Assembly: GCA_028285035.1 (NCBI GenBank)
Contig: JANQQF010000172.1
Location: forward strand, 1-55,257
Direction: 5' to 3'
Length of the DNA: 55,257 nucleotides
Source: Phycisphaerae bacterium
GTDB taxonomy: Bacteria; Chloroflexota; Anaerolineae; 4572-78; J111
Both the position numbers and the translations under genes were made by a program. The notes beneath the pieces were generated by a model, which saw nothing but the letters and a program-made list of their open reading frames with translations, had not been told where the DNA came from and did no database searches. Below are positions 1-8,013 of this stretch, one piece after another (position 1 is the first letter of the stretch; each line of letters starts with the position of its first letter).

Positions 1-339
1 CCAACCTTCACGTGGGACTAAAGCCGTCACGCTATCATAGGTAAAAGGAGACTAAAGTCCCCTCTCTCGCCTGCTTCAGCGGGCTTCAACCTAATATAGG
101 CCGGGGATTTATTCCCGGCCGAAGCTCGAGCCGAACGTCGGCCCAATTCTCGCCCCATAACTGAAATATACCCATTATTAACAAACGCGTTGTATTTGCC
201 TTGGTATATCGATATAATACCTTATGTCCCAATAGCTTCATCTTCGATTGATCATAAAATCTAGAGGGGAAACGCCCCAAAGAGCGACACTCAAACGCAG
301 TGGGTTGAGAAATTAGTGAAATAAAGGGGGGATTGTGTT
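1..339. repeat. gene-free left edge with palindromic repeats
   Basis: No convincing gene lies here. The first 120 bases look like a dispersed extragenic repeat. A near-perfect palindrome at 99-120 has GGCCGGG and CCCGGCC arms around an AT loop. A second short hairpin sits at 69-84 (GCCTGCT/AGCGGGC), and a GGACTAAAG-like word occurs near 15 and again near 50. Copy number elsewhere in the genome cannot be judged from this window. The remainder (121-339) is ordinary intergenic DNA ending in the AGGGGGGA ribosome-binding site of the next gene. Confidence 0.5.
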
Positions 340-561
340 ATGCAATGGGAATATTTAACAATCATCATGTCCGAAACCCATAATTTTTGGCACCGTTTTG
401 GGGTAGAGGGCAACCAACTCAACGAGTTTCTCAATGAGAAAGGTCGTGAAGGATTCGAATTGATCAGTACCACACCAATGAACGATGCTCACGGGGCGAC
501 AAGAGAGGTTGTATTTATATTTAAACGTCCACGTGACTTACCACATTTGGATCAGGAATAA
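340..561 (+). CDS. DUF4177-like small protein
   Basis: Seventy-three residues. The pattern MQWEYLTI near the start and LNEFLNEKGREGFELIST in the middle matches the DUF4177 layout, in which a strand is followed by a 'LN.lG.eGWeLvs' helix and a final strand; here FIFKRP is that last strand. Function is unknown for the family. The start is supported by a purine-rich AGGGGGGA about 8 bases upstream. It lies 57 bases before the MerB-like gene on the same strand, but nothing shows that the two work together. The family call rests on remembered motifs, not a search. Confidence 0.6.
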   Translation: MQWEYLTIIMSETHNFWHRFGVEGNQLNEFLNEKGREGFELISTTPMNDAHGATREVVFIFKRPRDLPHLDQE

Positions 562-618
562 AATCCGATTTACGCAACTACCTCAATAATTTAGCTTCAG
601 GTTAAGCCGAGCCCACAA

Positions 619-1299
619 ATGAGTACAAATAAGCAATCCCAAAATTTAGATCTAACTATCCGTCATTTTATTTACCAATACCTCGTGCGCGAGGCTCGCC
701 CACCTTCAACCTTAGAAACCGCTGAGGCATTTAACCTCACTGAATCAGAAGCCAAAACAGCGTATCAACGACTACATGACCATCACTTCCTCTTTCTCGA
801 CCCCGGCACAACAAATATTCGGATGGCAAACCCCTTTTCCGCAATCCCTACAAAATTCAAGGTACAAATCGGTCAGGTTTCATACTGGGCCAATTGTGCT
901 TGGGATATGTTGGGCATCCCAGCCGCATTACAAAAGGATGCCGTTATCGAAGCGGTGTATGAGGACACACAAGAAAGAGCCACCCTCACCGTTACTGATG
1001 GGCAAGTGCAACATCAAGATGGAGTGGTCCACTTCCCCTTACCTGTCCGACAATGGTACGATGATTTAATCCTCACTTGAGCGACGATGCTGCTCTTCCG
1101 GTCGGAAGAAAGTATCAATGATTGGTGTCACACCCACCAGATGCCTCGGGGCCAAAGCCTCACACTTGATGAAGTATGGACTTTATCGCAGCAATGGTAT
1201 GGAAATCGTCTCGACCTCGAATATACAAGCCGAACTGCTGAACAGGTTGTGGAGATTTTTAAGAGCGTTGGGCTATCCAGTACCTTTTGGCAATTGTAG
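619..1299 (+). CDS. MerB-like (alkylmercury lyase family) protein with in-frame UGA, candidate selenoprotein
   Basis: Read through the TGA at 1078-1080, this is one 226-codon frame. Residues 1-75 form the helical/winged N-terminal part. NCAWDMLGIP holds C93 and D96, matching catalytic Cys96 and Asp99 of MerB (C-x2-D). The TGA is codon 154 and aligns with MerB Cys159: MerB has CCHVHFFAS, and here the stop is followed by ATMLLFRSEE. The C-terminal part (155-226) is intact and family-like. Both halves share one frame, so no indel is needed. A stem-loop with a GGTC loop starts 5 bases after the TGA, as expected for a bacterial SECIS. MerB cleaves carbon-mercury bonds, but family members lacking the full active site have unknown substrates, and the third MerB cysteine (C117) is absent here. 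Alternatives are a nonsense mutation, or two polypeptides with a restart at ATG 1087. No selA/selB/selC/selD gene lies in the window. Confidence 0.7.
1086..1116 (+). promoter_or_regulatory. candidate bacterial SECIS stem-loop
   Basis: The upper stem is TCTTCC (1094-1099) with GGAAGA (1104-1109), six perfect pairs closing a GGTC tetraloop at 1100-1103. A lower stem GATGCT (1086-1091) pairs with AGTATC (1111-1116), five Watson-Crick pairs plus one G-T wobble, separated by a small GC/A internal loop. The apical loop starts 20 bases after the UGA, and its GGUC sequence is the loop known from the E. coli fdhF SECIS. There is no bulged U like that of fdhF. The pairing is read directly; SelB binding is inference. 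Confidence 0.6.
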
Positions 1300-1307
1300 A
1301 CGCTTCA

Positions 1308-2561
1308 TCAATCAGGCGATGTATGGTTATGTTCAGGCAAATCGAGCAATGTATAGTCAAAATGGGTTTCGCTAAGGGCGTGATGATCCGCCATCGCGTA
1401 ATGCTCAAGCAAGGTACTGGGACCATTCCCGTTAATTGCCTTGGCAAAGATACCATAATCGCCACCGCCTGATGTGGATGGGATACGAGTGATTGTATGC
1501 ACATGGTTCCATTCTTCAATATCCCCACCAACTGAGTCTTCACTATTGTATTCAACCCATAATGAGGGATTGTAAATCCGATAGTAGAATTGTGTTGTGG
1601 CCGAGGGTGTCTCGACATCATCAATCCAAACAAAATAGGTATCATCCATATTTTCCATAACATCTGCCCACCAAATATCAGCAAATGGTGCGTTCAAGTT
1701 GTATACGTACACCTGCATCAAGGCGATGAGATTGGCTTGGGTTGCTTCCGACATATCAGCATACCGCAAGCCGGTCTCAAAACCTGAGTAATCGTAGTCG
1801 TCGATGTAAGGATCAGCCACGCCATTACGACCAGCGGGACCAACAACCAGGGCGTGGTCGCTGTCGGTCGAGACAGCAGCAGCCTGCTCCGCGGCCGTTA
1901 AACTGTTGTAGAGGGTCAGGCCGAGATCACGTTCAGCAGCAAAAACATCAAAGTCAACCCCGCTCAGTGAGCCGACGACGGGTTCTGAACCAATCAAAGC
2001 CGGCACGATGGAGACTGTGTCGCCATGAACTAGAAAATTGATGGCAAGGTGGTGCCCATCGACCTGAAAGCCCCATGAGCCACTGTTCTCTGGATCACCA
2101 AATGTGTCAATCGAGTAGTAGTCGGGAGACCATACATTTTCCCGCAATGTATTCAAATAGCCTTCCGCTAAAAAGGTAATGCCATCGACTTTTTGATAGC
2201 CATCCTCACTCAAGAATTGCTGGAGCAGGGCTTGGAACAAAGCCAACTGTTCATCGGATAAATCACCATACGTAATGCCGTCTCGATTATCACTATCGGC
2301 GGGAGTATTGTGCCATAGATAGAAACGTTGACTATCCAGGCAGTTTGACGCCTCTGTACGCAGCTCTTCTGACAGTGCGTTTCTAAAATCAAGCATCACC
2401 TGTCGAAGTTGCTCAATATTTGGATCTGTTGATTGAGCGGCAATGCCTGTCGTCTCACAGGTTGATAAATCGGCCACACTGGGCACAGACTCGGTGTTTC
2501 CGTCACCGCAGGCTGTGGCCAGCAGTGACATTATGATGAGTATAAGTATTGTTCTTTTCAT
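1308..2561 (-). CDS. DUF3500 family lipoprotein
   Basis: A 417-residue secreted lipoprotein. The first 18 residues are a signal peptide ending in a lipobox (LLATAC, Cys18). The mature part carries the DUF3500 signature, including WGFQVDGHHLAINF followed by a GSEP-like segment and a helical 'ERDLGLTLYNSL' stretch. DUF3500 function is unknown; the conserved histidines suggest a metal or ligand site. It lies 20 bases downstream of the haem-binding gene on the same strand, so the two are probably co-transcribed. A GAGG ribosome-binding site precedes the ATG. Its end is convergent with the MerB-like gene, 8 bases apart. Confidence 0.75.
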   Translation of the reverse strand: MKRTILILIIMSLLATACGDGNTESVPSVADLSTCETTGIAAQSTDPNIEQLRQVMLDFRNALSEELRTEASNCLDSQRFYLWHNTPADSDNRDGITYGDLSDEQLALFQALLQQFLSEDGYQKVDGITFLAEGYLNTLRENVWSPDYYSIDTFGDPENSGSWGFQVDGHHLAINFLVHGDTVSIVPALIGSEPVVGSLSGVDFDVFAAERDLGLTLYNSLTAAEQAAAVSTDSDHALVVGPAGRNGVADPYIDDYDYSGFETGLRYADMSEATQANLIALMQVYVYNLNAPFADIWWADVMENMDDTYFVWIDDVETPSATTQFYYRIYNPSLWVEYNSEDSVGGDIEEWNHVHTITRIPSTSGGGDYGIFAKAINGNGPSTLLEHYAMADHHALSETHFDYTLLDLPEHNHTSPD

Positions 2562-2581
2562 AGTTCCTCAATGTAAATCAG

Positions 2582-3040
2582 TTACGGCCTACCGCGTTGC
2601 TGTCGCTCGATAGGCGGGTCATTTTCCAGTGTGCGTTGCAGACCATCAAGCAAAGCCGTGACTTCTTCATCCGTAAGATCTGCCTCAGAATGAGCTAAAA
2701 GATAATCCCAGAGCGGCATCTCTCCCTCAACAATCGACTCTTCAATTTCAGCAAAGTCTTCGTTAGGTTGATCCCAGGCTGAAAAATTTAGGCGATCACG
2801 ACCAACTTCAACATGGGACGCAATGCGAAAGGAAATCGGGGCCACGTAGGTATACCAAGGCCAGACAGTTTCATTGCTGTGACAATCGAAGCAAGCCCGT
2901 TGAGCCAGGACCCGGGTTTCGGGCGAGTCCCACTGCACCTCGCGGGTCACAGGTGGATTTTCGCGATCAATCGGGATAAATTGCATCACAATCAGCGCAG
3001 CCAGACCAACAAATACAACAATCCGAATCACTCTCTTCAC
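2582..3040 (-). CDS. haem-binding domain membrane protein (Haem_bd family)
   Basis: A single N-terminal membrane anchor (residues 4-22) is followed by an exported domain with the c-type haem motif CFDCH. The downstream segment 'NETVWPWYTYVAPISFRIASHVEVGRD...LNFS' is characteristic of the Haem_bd family, and 'MPLWDYLLAH' resembles its usual MP.PPY.. motif. I start at the GTG at 3040 because AGGAGG lies six bases upstream; a longer frame reaches back to 3067 but has no ribosome-binding site. It is likely a periplasmic-face cytochrome-like protein. It forms an apparent two-gene operon with the DUF3500 lipoprotein. Confidence 0.8.
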   Translation of the reverse strand: MKRVIRIVVFVGLAALIVMQFIPIDRENPPVTREVQWDSPETRVLAQRACFDCHSNETVWPWYTYVAPISFRIASHVEVGRDRLNFSAWDQPNEDFAEIEESIVEGEMPLWDYLLAHSEADLTDEEVTALLDGLQRTLENDPPIERQQRGRP

Positions 3041-3254
3041 AATAGTCCTCCTTGATTCTGGATACAAACAATATGACAGTTAAGCGCCACAGATTACAGC
3101 AGTATAAAAGTTTTAATGGATTGATATAACTAGGAGGATATGTTAATCCAATAAATAAGTTGTTTAGATTTTATTAAGATCTTGTTAAGATCAGAGCAAT
3201 CAGCCCACAAGATTCCCCGCTCAAAGTAACTATTAGCACTAAGCTTTGACAACA

Positions 3255-3282
3255 TTGACACATAGAACATTTGTTTTATAAT
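3255..3282 (+). promoter_or_regulatory. consensus sigma-70 promoter of the small-enzyme row
   Basis: A perfect TTGACA (3255-3260) is separated by 16 bases from a perfect TATAAT (3277-3282). An extra TTGACA lies at 3246-3251. Transcription would start near 3289, 55 bases before the DUF3224 gene. The region 3041-3343 holds no other gene that I can support and is AT-rich. Confidence 0.8.
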
Positions 3283-3343
3283 GGATTTGTTAAGGCAAAA
3301 AATATGCCACGCAATATATTGCATTTCAGAGTGAGGAAACCTT

Positions 3344-3736
3344 ATGAAAATTTCTGGCACATTTGAAGTTAACTTACAACCGCTGGAAAGCACGGTCAAC
3401 GGTGAAAACGGGGTCAATTTTGCCCGAATGTCCATCGACAAAACCTTTCGCGGTGAGCTAGATGCCACCAGCAAAGGCGAAATGTTGAGTGCAATGACAC
3501 CGGTTGAAGGCTCAGCCGGCTATGTGGCCCTTGAGCAGGTGGTGGGCACGTTATCAGGCAAAACGGGTAGTTTTGTGCTACAACATTTCGGCACAATGAG
3601 TCAAGGCCAGTCTCGGCTCATCCTTGAGGTGGTTCCCAACTCCGGCACGGGTGATTTAGCTGGCTTAGCCGGAAAAATGTCCATCGATATCGCAGATGGT
3701 CAACACACATATAAGTTTGAGTATGAGATAGGTTGA
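3344..3736 (+). CDS. DUF3224 family protein
   Basis: A 130-residue protein with the DUF3224 beta-barrel pattern: 'GTFEVNLQPL' at the N-terminus, 'IDKTFRGELDATSKGEMLSA' in the middle, 'GSAGYVALEQVVGTLSGKTGSFVLQH.GTM' and a closing 'GTGDLAGLAGKMSI'. The family has an allene-oxide-cyclase-like fold but no assigned reaction. It is the first gene after a consensus promoter, and the next gene starts 10 bases downstream, so it probably heads an operon. Confidence 0.85.
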   Translation: MKISGTFEVNLQPLESTVNGENGVNFARMSIDKTFRGELDATSKGEMLSAMTPVEGSAGYVALEQVVGTLSGKTGSFVLQHFGTMSQGQSRLILEVVPNSGTGDLAGLAGKMSIDIADGQHTYKFEYEIG

Positions 3737-3746
3737 GAAAAAATCA

Positions 3747-4109
3747 ATGTCTAATTCCAACGAAGTTGATGCGTACATTGCAAATCAACCTGCCAAAACA
3801 CGTCAGGCGCTTGAATTACTGCGTTTGTACATCAAAAAAGCCGCACCTGAGGCTACGGAATTGATGAATTACAACATTCCTGCCTTTGCTTTGGTCGAAG
3901 GGGGAAAAAGAGATCAGCAGGTTATGATCGCTGGCTATAAGAAGCACGTCGGCTTTTACCCGCACCCCACGGCAATTGAAGCATTTGCAGATGAACTCAC
4001 GGAATACAAGTTTGCCAAAGGCTCTGTTCAATTTCCACTGGACAAACCTATTCCAAAAGATCTTGTCATCAGAATGGTGGAATTTAGGCTAACGCAGTTA
4101 GATTTATGA
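3747..4109 (+). CDS. DUF1801 domain protein (YdhG/CyaY-like fold)
   Basis: 120 residues. 'VDAYIANQPAKTRQALELLRLYIKKAAPEATELMNYNIPAF' is the typical start of DUF1801 proteins, and 'KKHVGFYPHP' and 'KFAKGSVQFPLDKPIP' match the conserved core. Some relatives are called iron chaperones by fold similarity only, so the function stays open. The gene follows DUF3224 after 10 bases. Confidence 0.85.
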   Translation: MSNSNEVDAYIANQPAKTRQALELLRLYIKKAAPEATELMNYNIPAFALVEGGKRDQQVMIAGYKKHVGFYPHPTAIEAFADELTEYKFAKGSVQFPLDKPIPKDLVIRMVEFRLTQLDL

Positions 4110-4260
4110 GATAACCGATGTGTTTTTGTGTGACGATTCCCATAGCCAGAGTCCCTTGCTCACACCCCAGTGGATGCCCGACAAAATCATTCGGGCATGA
4201 CACTCTAAAACATCTATACACATAATTCGCACTATTTGTTGGTAATTCAGGAGAAAAACA

Positions 4261-4668
4261 ATGAATTGGACGCTTGAAGTTGTTATTGTTCCCGTTTCGG
4301 ATGTAGACCGAGCCAAACATTTTTACGAAACACAATTGGGGTTCAATGTTGATCACGACACGACCGTCAGTGAGATGATGCGCGTGGTGCAGCTTACGCC
4401 GCCGGGTTCAAGCTGTTCGATTGTCATTGGAACCGGGATAACCGACATGGTGCCTGGCTCACAAAAGGGCTTACAACTTGTCGTCAACGACATTCATAAA
4501 GCACACGCTCAGCTCGTGGCAAATGGGGTTGAGGTCGGTGACGTGACCAAGTTGGGTGAAAACCGACTGGATTTTGAAGGTGATGAGTTTGATAACGTCG
4601 GATTCGTTTTCTTTAATGACCCCGATGGCAATGCTTGGGCAGTGCAGCAGATCTCAAATCGATCTTAA
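4261..4668 (+). CDS. VOC family protein (glyoxalase/bleomycin-resistance fold)
   Basis: 135 residues with the paired beta-alpha-beta-beta-beta units of the VOC superfamily. It opens with 'VVIVPVSDVDRAKHFYETQLGFNVDHD' and ends with 'FFNDPDGNAWAVQQI'. The terminal DPDGN motif is usual in dioxygenase- or lyase-like members. The substrate cannot be told. A ribosome-binding site (CAGGAGAA) precedes the ATG. It is one of three VOC genes within 4 kb. Confidence 0.85.
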   Translation: MNWTLEVVIVPVSDVDRAKHFYETQLGFNVDHDTTVSEMMRVVQLTPPGSSCSIVIGTGITDMVPGSQKGLQLVVNDIHKAHAQLVANGVEVGDVTKLGENRLDFEGDEFDNVGFVFFNDPDGNAWAVQQISNRS

Positions 4669-4699
4669 CGTTTTTTGAACATCTACTTAAGGAGAAATC

Positions 4700-5203
4700 A
4701 TGACCACTTTTATCGACAAACAATTTGAGTTCAATTTATGGGCCAATATTGAGATCATCAAGATTTGTGCCTCGTTGGATGAGACGCAGCTTGCCGTCGA
4801 GGTGCCAGGCGTTTTTGGCCGAATCCAGCCCATGATTGTCCATGTTGTCCGCAGCGAAGGAAACTATCTGCGCGACCTTGGGGGCGATGACCTGTGGCCG
4901 GAAGAGACTGATTGGGAAGGGCTTACGTTGACACAACTCCTTGAAATGGCCCAACAATCTGGGGCAGCTCTACGAGAAATAGCCAACTCCATTGCCCCTG
5001 ACAAGCCCTGCGAGTTTACGGAAGAGGGGGAACGCCACACATTCCCTGCCTGGACCGTCATCAATCAAGCCATTAACCATGGCATTGAACACCGCACCCA
5101 ACTGAGGTTGCTGCTCACAAAACTCGGTGTCCCACATCCGGGTCAAAGCGTATGGGGCTTTGCTGATGAGATTGAGGCGTTACAGATTCACAAGGTTACA
5201 TAG
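4700..5203 (+). CDS. DinB family protein
   Basis: 167 residues matching the DinB four-helix bundle. 'FEFNLWANIEIIKICASLDETQL' is helix 1, 'MIVHVVRSEGNYLRDLGG' carries the first metal-type histidine, and 'INHGIEHRTQLRLLLTKLGV' carries the NHgxEHRxQ pattern of the second. DinB-like proteins include thiol-dependent S-transferases and damage-inducible proteins. AAGGAGAA precedes the ATG. It sits 31 bases after the VOC gene in the same orientation. Confidence 0.85.
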   Translation: MTTFIDKQFEFNLWANIEIIKICASLDETQLAVEVPGVFGRIQPMIVHVVRSEGNYLRDLGGDDLWPEETDWEGLTLTQLLEMAQQSGAALREIANSIAPDKPCEFTEEGERHTFPAWTVINQAINHGIEHRTQLRLLLTKLGVPHPGQSVWGFADEIEALQIHKVT

Positions 5204-5219
5204 TTCAAGAAATTTTAGT

Positions 5220-5272
5220 AACGAATTACACGAATTTTTTATCTCTATTCGTGTCAATTTGTGCAATTCGTT
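5220..5272. repeat. imperfect inverted repeat between dinB-like and RibD-C genes
   Basis: ACGAATTACACGAATT near the left end is answered by AATTTGTGCAATTCGT at the right end, with an inner CACGAAT/ATTCGTG match. The arms are imperfect and the element is AT-rich. It resembles dispersed intergenic hairpin repeats and is too imperfect for a clear terminator. Confidence 0.45.
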
Positions 5273-5363
5273 GCCTATTCCTTAAACCAAGTTTGTTAGC
5301 GTGTAAGTCCTGATGATGCAAAAGAATTCATTATCATCAAACACAGATTGAGGGAGGGAAAAA

Positions 5364-5927
5364 TTGAGAAAAGTTATCTTATGGAACTTGATTACGCTTG
5401 ATGGTTTCTTTGAAGGAACAAAACTTTGGGACGTCGATTGGCACCTGGATGTCTGGGGGGAAGAGCTTGAGCAGTTTTCGATAGAGCAGCTAAAATCTGC
5501 GGGTACCCTCCTATTCGGCCGAGTGACATATGAGGGGATGGCTGCTTACTGGACCTCGGCCACGGGGGAGATTGCAGACTTTATGAACACGCTTCCCAAA
5601 GTGGTTTTTTCAAGAACGCTCAAACGGGCGGATTGGCACAACACTCGGTTGGTGAGCGATAATGCCGAAGCGGAAGTGGTCCAGCTAAAGCAACAGCCGG
5701 GACAGGACATCTTTATTTTTGGGAGTGCTACCCTGGCGGCAAGCCTCAGGAAACAGAGCCTGATTGACGAGTATCGTCTTGGGTTTAGTCCCATCATCCT
5801 TGGTGCCGGAACGCCCCTATTCAAACCCAGCCCAGACCAAATGCACCTAAAGCTCTTAGAGGCACGACCATTGCAGTCAGGGTGTGTCCTCCTTCGTTAC
5901 CAGCCTGAGAGCCAAGATGTAGGATAA
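5364..5927 (+). CDS. dihydrofolate reductase-like (RibD C-terminal domain) protein
   Basis: 187 residues. 'RKVILWNLITLDGFFEG' is the conserved first strand. 'TLLFGRVTYEGMAAYW' follows the GR.TYE..A.yW motif, and 'DIFIFGSATLAASLRKQSLIDEYRLGFSPIILGAGTPLF' is the NADPH-binding and C-terminal region of the RibD-C/DHFR-like family. These stand-alone proteins are probably NAD(P)H reductases of unknown substrate. The start is a TTG with GGGAGGG upstream; no ATG fits. It is the first of three such genes in the window (others at 6943 and 39017). Confidence 0.85.
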   Translation: MRKVILWNLITLDGFFEGTKLWDVDWHLDVWGEELEQFSIEQLKSAGTLLFGRVTYEGMAAYWTSATGEIADFMNTLPKVVFSRTLKRADWHNTRLVSDNAEAEVVQLKQQPGQDIFIFGSATLAASLRKQSLIDEYRLGFSPIILGAGTPLFKPSPDQMHLKLLEARPLQSGCVLLRYQPESQDVG

Positions 5928-5957
5928 CAAACGAAATCTGAAAATAGGAGGGCCCTC

Positions 5958-6530
5958 ATGACCTTATTATTTCTTCACGGTGCAGGCGACCCTACGGCGG
6001 CTGATGGAAGTTTTACTTTACTCCAGGGACTCATCCGTCGTATTGACTTATCCGACACTCAAGTTTCGGTTCCAATTATGCCGAACCCTGACTCGCCTGA
6101 CGCAACCGCTTGGAGCAAGGCGATTTCTTCAGAAATTTCAAACCTCACTGAAGAGGCAGTTATCGTTACGCATTCGTTGGGTGGCTCTTGTACCCTTCAG
6201 GCTTTATCATCAGGCCCACCAATATCAATTGTCAAACGGTTGATATTGATCGCACCACCACATTGGGGCATAGACCCAGACTGGTCAGCCGAGAGTTTTA
6301 TACTCCCCAAAGATTATGCCAACGGATTGAAATGGCTTGCCTCAATTGATTTTGTTTATTCGGAAGAGGATGAAGTCGTCCCCATTCAGCATATGCATTA
6401 CTACCTAGATGATATTTCCTGGGCAACAAGTCATACACTCTCAGGTGTAGATCACTCATTCACTCAGGGAGACATCTCGGCCCTAGAGACATTACTAAGA
6501 CAAAGCCTATCTGGAACCAAAGGAGATTAA
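5958..6530 (+). CDS. alpha/beta hydrolase, RBBP9/YdeN-type
   Basis: 190 residues with an alpha/beta hydrolase layout. FLHGAGDP follows the first strand, and VTHSLGGS holds the nucleophile elbow (serine near residue 76). Asp in 'DFVYSEEDEVVP' and His in 'SGVDHSF' complete the likely triad. The size and the short cap suit the RBBP9/YdeN serine hydrolases. It overlaps nothing, and its stop lies 2 bases before the next ATG, so it is translationally close to the following VOC gene. Confidence 0.75.
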   Translation: MTLLFLHGAGDPTAADGSFTLLQGLIRRIDLSDTQVSVPIMPNPDSPDATAWSKAISSEISNLTEEAVIVTHSLGGSCTLQALSSGPPISIVKRLILIAPPHWGIDPDWSAESFILPKDYANGLKWLASIDFVYSEEDEVVPIQHMHYYLDDISWATSHTLSGVDHSFTQGDISALETLLRQSLSGTKGD

Positions 6531-6532
6531 AA

Positions 6533-6922
6533 ATGGAAAACATATTCAAACCCGCAGGTTACAACGCCGTTTCACCCTATTTAATTATTGATGGGGCGCA
6601 AAAGATGATCGACTTGCTCACGCAAATTTTTGAGGCCCAAGTCACAAGACGATTTGATCGGTCTGATGGCTCAATAATGCACGCTGAAGTCAAAATTGAT
6701 GACTCGGTGATTATGATCTCCGACGCCACTGAACAGAACTCCGCCAATCAAATGTTGCTACACGTGTATGTCCCAGACGTCGATGACACCTATCGCAAAG
6801 CTATCGCAATGGGCTGTCAGCCTGCTGAAGAGCCACAGGAACGGGAGGGCGACCCAGATCGACGAGGCATGTTCAAGGATTTCGCAGGCAATATGTGGGC
6901 GATTGGCACCCAAGTCAATTAG
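6533..6922 (+). CDS. VOC family protein, PhnB-like
   Basis: 129 residues. 'NAVSPYLIIDGAQKMIDLLTQIFEAQVTRRFDRSDGSIMHAEVKIDDSVIMISDAT' is the characteristic PhnB/YhdN-type VOC start, and 'DPDRRGMFKDFAGNMWAI' ends the domain. Function is unknown beyond the fold. AAAGGAGAT in the end of the preceding hydrolase gene provides the ribosome-binding site. It is part of the same-strand row. Confidence 0.85.
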   Translation: MENIFKPAGYNAVSPYLIIDGAQKMIDLLTQIFEAQVTRRFDRSDGSIMHAEVKIDDSVIMISDATEQNSANQMLLHVYVPDVDDTYRKAIAMGCQPAEEPQEREGDPDRRGMFKDFAGNMWAIGTQVN

Positions 6923-6942
6923 TTAAAAGGGCGAGATGTAAG

Positions 6943-7500
6943 ATGGGCAAATTAATCTCATTTACCTTCATCACCCTCAACGGGTTTTTCAAAGGACTCA
7001 ACGAAGATGTTACGTGGCATATTCACGGGGGCGAAGAAGCCGAATATTCTGCTGAAAACCTGAAATCGGGCAACACCCTACTCTTTGGGCGGGTAACTTA
7101 TGAGATGATGGCTACTTTTTGGCCCACCCCAATGGCATTTGAGTTGTTTCCTGAGGTGGCCCAGGGGCTGCACGACGCGACCAAAATCGTCGTGTCCCGC
7201 ACCCTAACCGCCACGAATTGGGCCAACACAAAAATCATGGGGGGTGATTTGATGGAAGAGGTGCCCCAGCTAAAGCAATCATCGGCTAGTGATATCACCT
7301 TGCTCGGCAGCGGCTCAATTTTGACCCAACTTTTGGAAGCAAGGTTAGTTGACGAACTACAAATTATGCTAGATCCAGTCGTGATTGGTCAGGGCACTCC
7401 AATTTTTGATCAGCTCAACCCTAAGGTTGAACTCACCTTGATCAAGAACAGGCCCTTTAAGAACGGGGTTATGCTGCTATATTACAAACCGAACTATTAA
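6943..7500 (+). CDS. dihydrofolate reductase-like (RibD C-terminal domain) protein
   Basis: 185 residues from the ATG at 6943, which gives the family start 'GKLISFTFITLNGFFKG'; a longer frame from 6895 overlaps the previous gene and adds nothing family-like. 'TLLFGRVTYEMMATFWPTPMA' and 'DITLLGSGSILTQLLEARLVDELQIMLDPVVIGQGTPIF' are the conserved blocks. It is a paralogue of the gene at 5364. A reductase role is inferred from family; the substrate is unknown. Confidence 0.85.
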   Translation: MGKLISFTFITLNGFFKGLNEDVTWHIHGGEEAEYSAENLKSGNTLLFGRVTYEMMATFWPTPMAFELFPEVAQGLHDATKIVVSRTLTATNWANTKIMGGDLMEEVPQLKQSSASDITLLGSGSILTQLLEARLVDELQIMLDPVVIGQGTPIFDQLNPKVELTLIKNRPFKNGVMLLYYKPNY

Positions 7501-7544
7501 GGCCTGAGAAGTTCATACCACCCCATTCACCCCAGGAGATTACC

Positions 7545-7947
7545 ATGACAACAGTTCGACATCTAACCCCAATTTTGATCTATCGCCCGCGATCTTGATG
7601 AAACCGTGGTGTTTTATACCGAAAAGCTTGGCTTTAGCATCGATTTTGTTTTCAACGAGCCTAGCCTCGATGGCTATACCGCATTGCATCGAGATGAGGC
7701 CTTTATCAATTTTCGGGAAGGCACCCCACCGGTCCAACCCGGCTCATTTGGTGGCATCAGCATCGAGGTCGAGGATGTCGATGTCTTTTATCAGGAGTTG
7801 ATCACTCGCAAGGCCTTACCCCCCGATTTCCCGCGACAGTTCCCGCACATTCGAGAGCACGCTCCCGAGGATAAAGCGTATGGGGTGCGAGATATGTTTT
7901 TGGTCGACCTCAATAGGTATATTGTTACTGTGTTGACACCCAGATAA
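7545..7947 (+). pseudogene. VOC family protein, frameshifted
   Basis: The ATG at 7545, with CCAGGAGAT upstream, gives MTTVRHLTPILIYRP. The frame must then shift at about 7587-7591 to reach DLDETVVFYTEKLGFSIDF and the rest of a standard VOC domain ending at 7947. In the starting frame a TGA closes at 7596. The junction is read directly: one extra base (or two missing) in a short C/G-rich stretch. Everything after the junction is intact, so this may be a sequencing error or a very recent mutation. It closes the row of small enzyme genes. Confidence 0.7.
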
Positions 7948-7970
7948 GTTTCAGATAACTAAACATAACA

Positions 7971-8013
7971 ACGTAGAATGTAGAACTTAGAAGGGGTCTT
8001 CTACATTCTACGT
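7971..8013. repeat. perfect 15-bp inverted repeat
   Basis: ACGTAGAATGTAGAA (7971-7985) is matched exactly by TTCTACATTCTACGT (7999-8013) around a 13-base loop. There is no T-run directly after it, so it is not a classical terminator. It may still stop or stabilise the transcript of the small-enzyme row, or be a dispersed repeat. The rest of 7948-8160 is AT-rich and without a gene. Confidence 0.6.

Noticed and set aside
1087..1299. A separate 70-residue gene starting at ATG 1087
   Set aside because: It is in frame with the gene before the TGA and supplies its conserved C-terminal part, so it is better read as the second part of one gene.
1308..1684. Minus-strand frame of 141 residues at 1259-1684 and plus-strand frames over the DUF3500 gene
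   Set aside because: They overlap the DUF3500 lipoprotein, which has a signal peptide and family motifs; the alternatives have neither.
3130..3474. Minus-strand frame of 114 residues
   Set aside because: It covers the consensus promoter and the start of the DUF3224 gene, has no family match and no ribosome-binding site.
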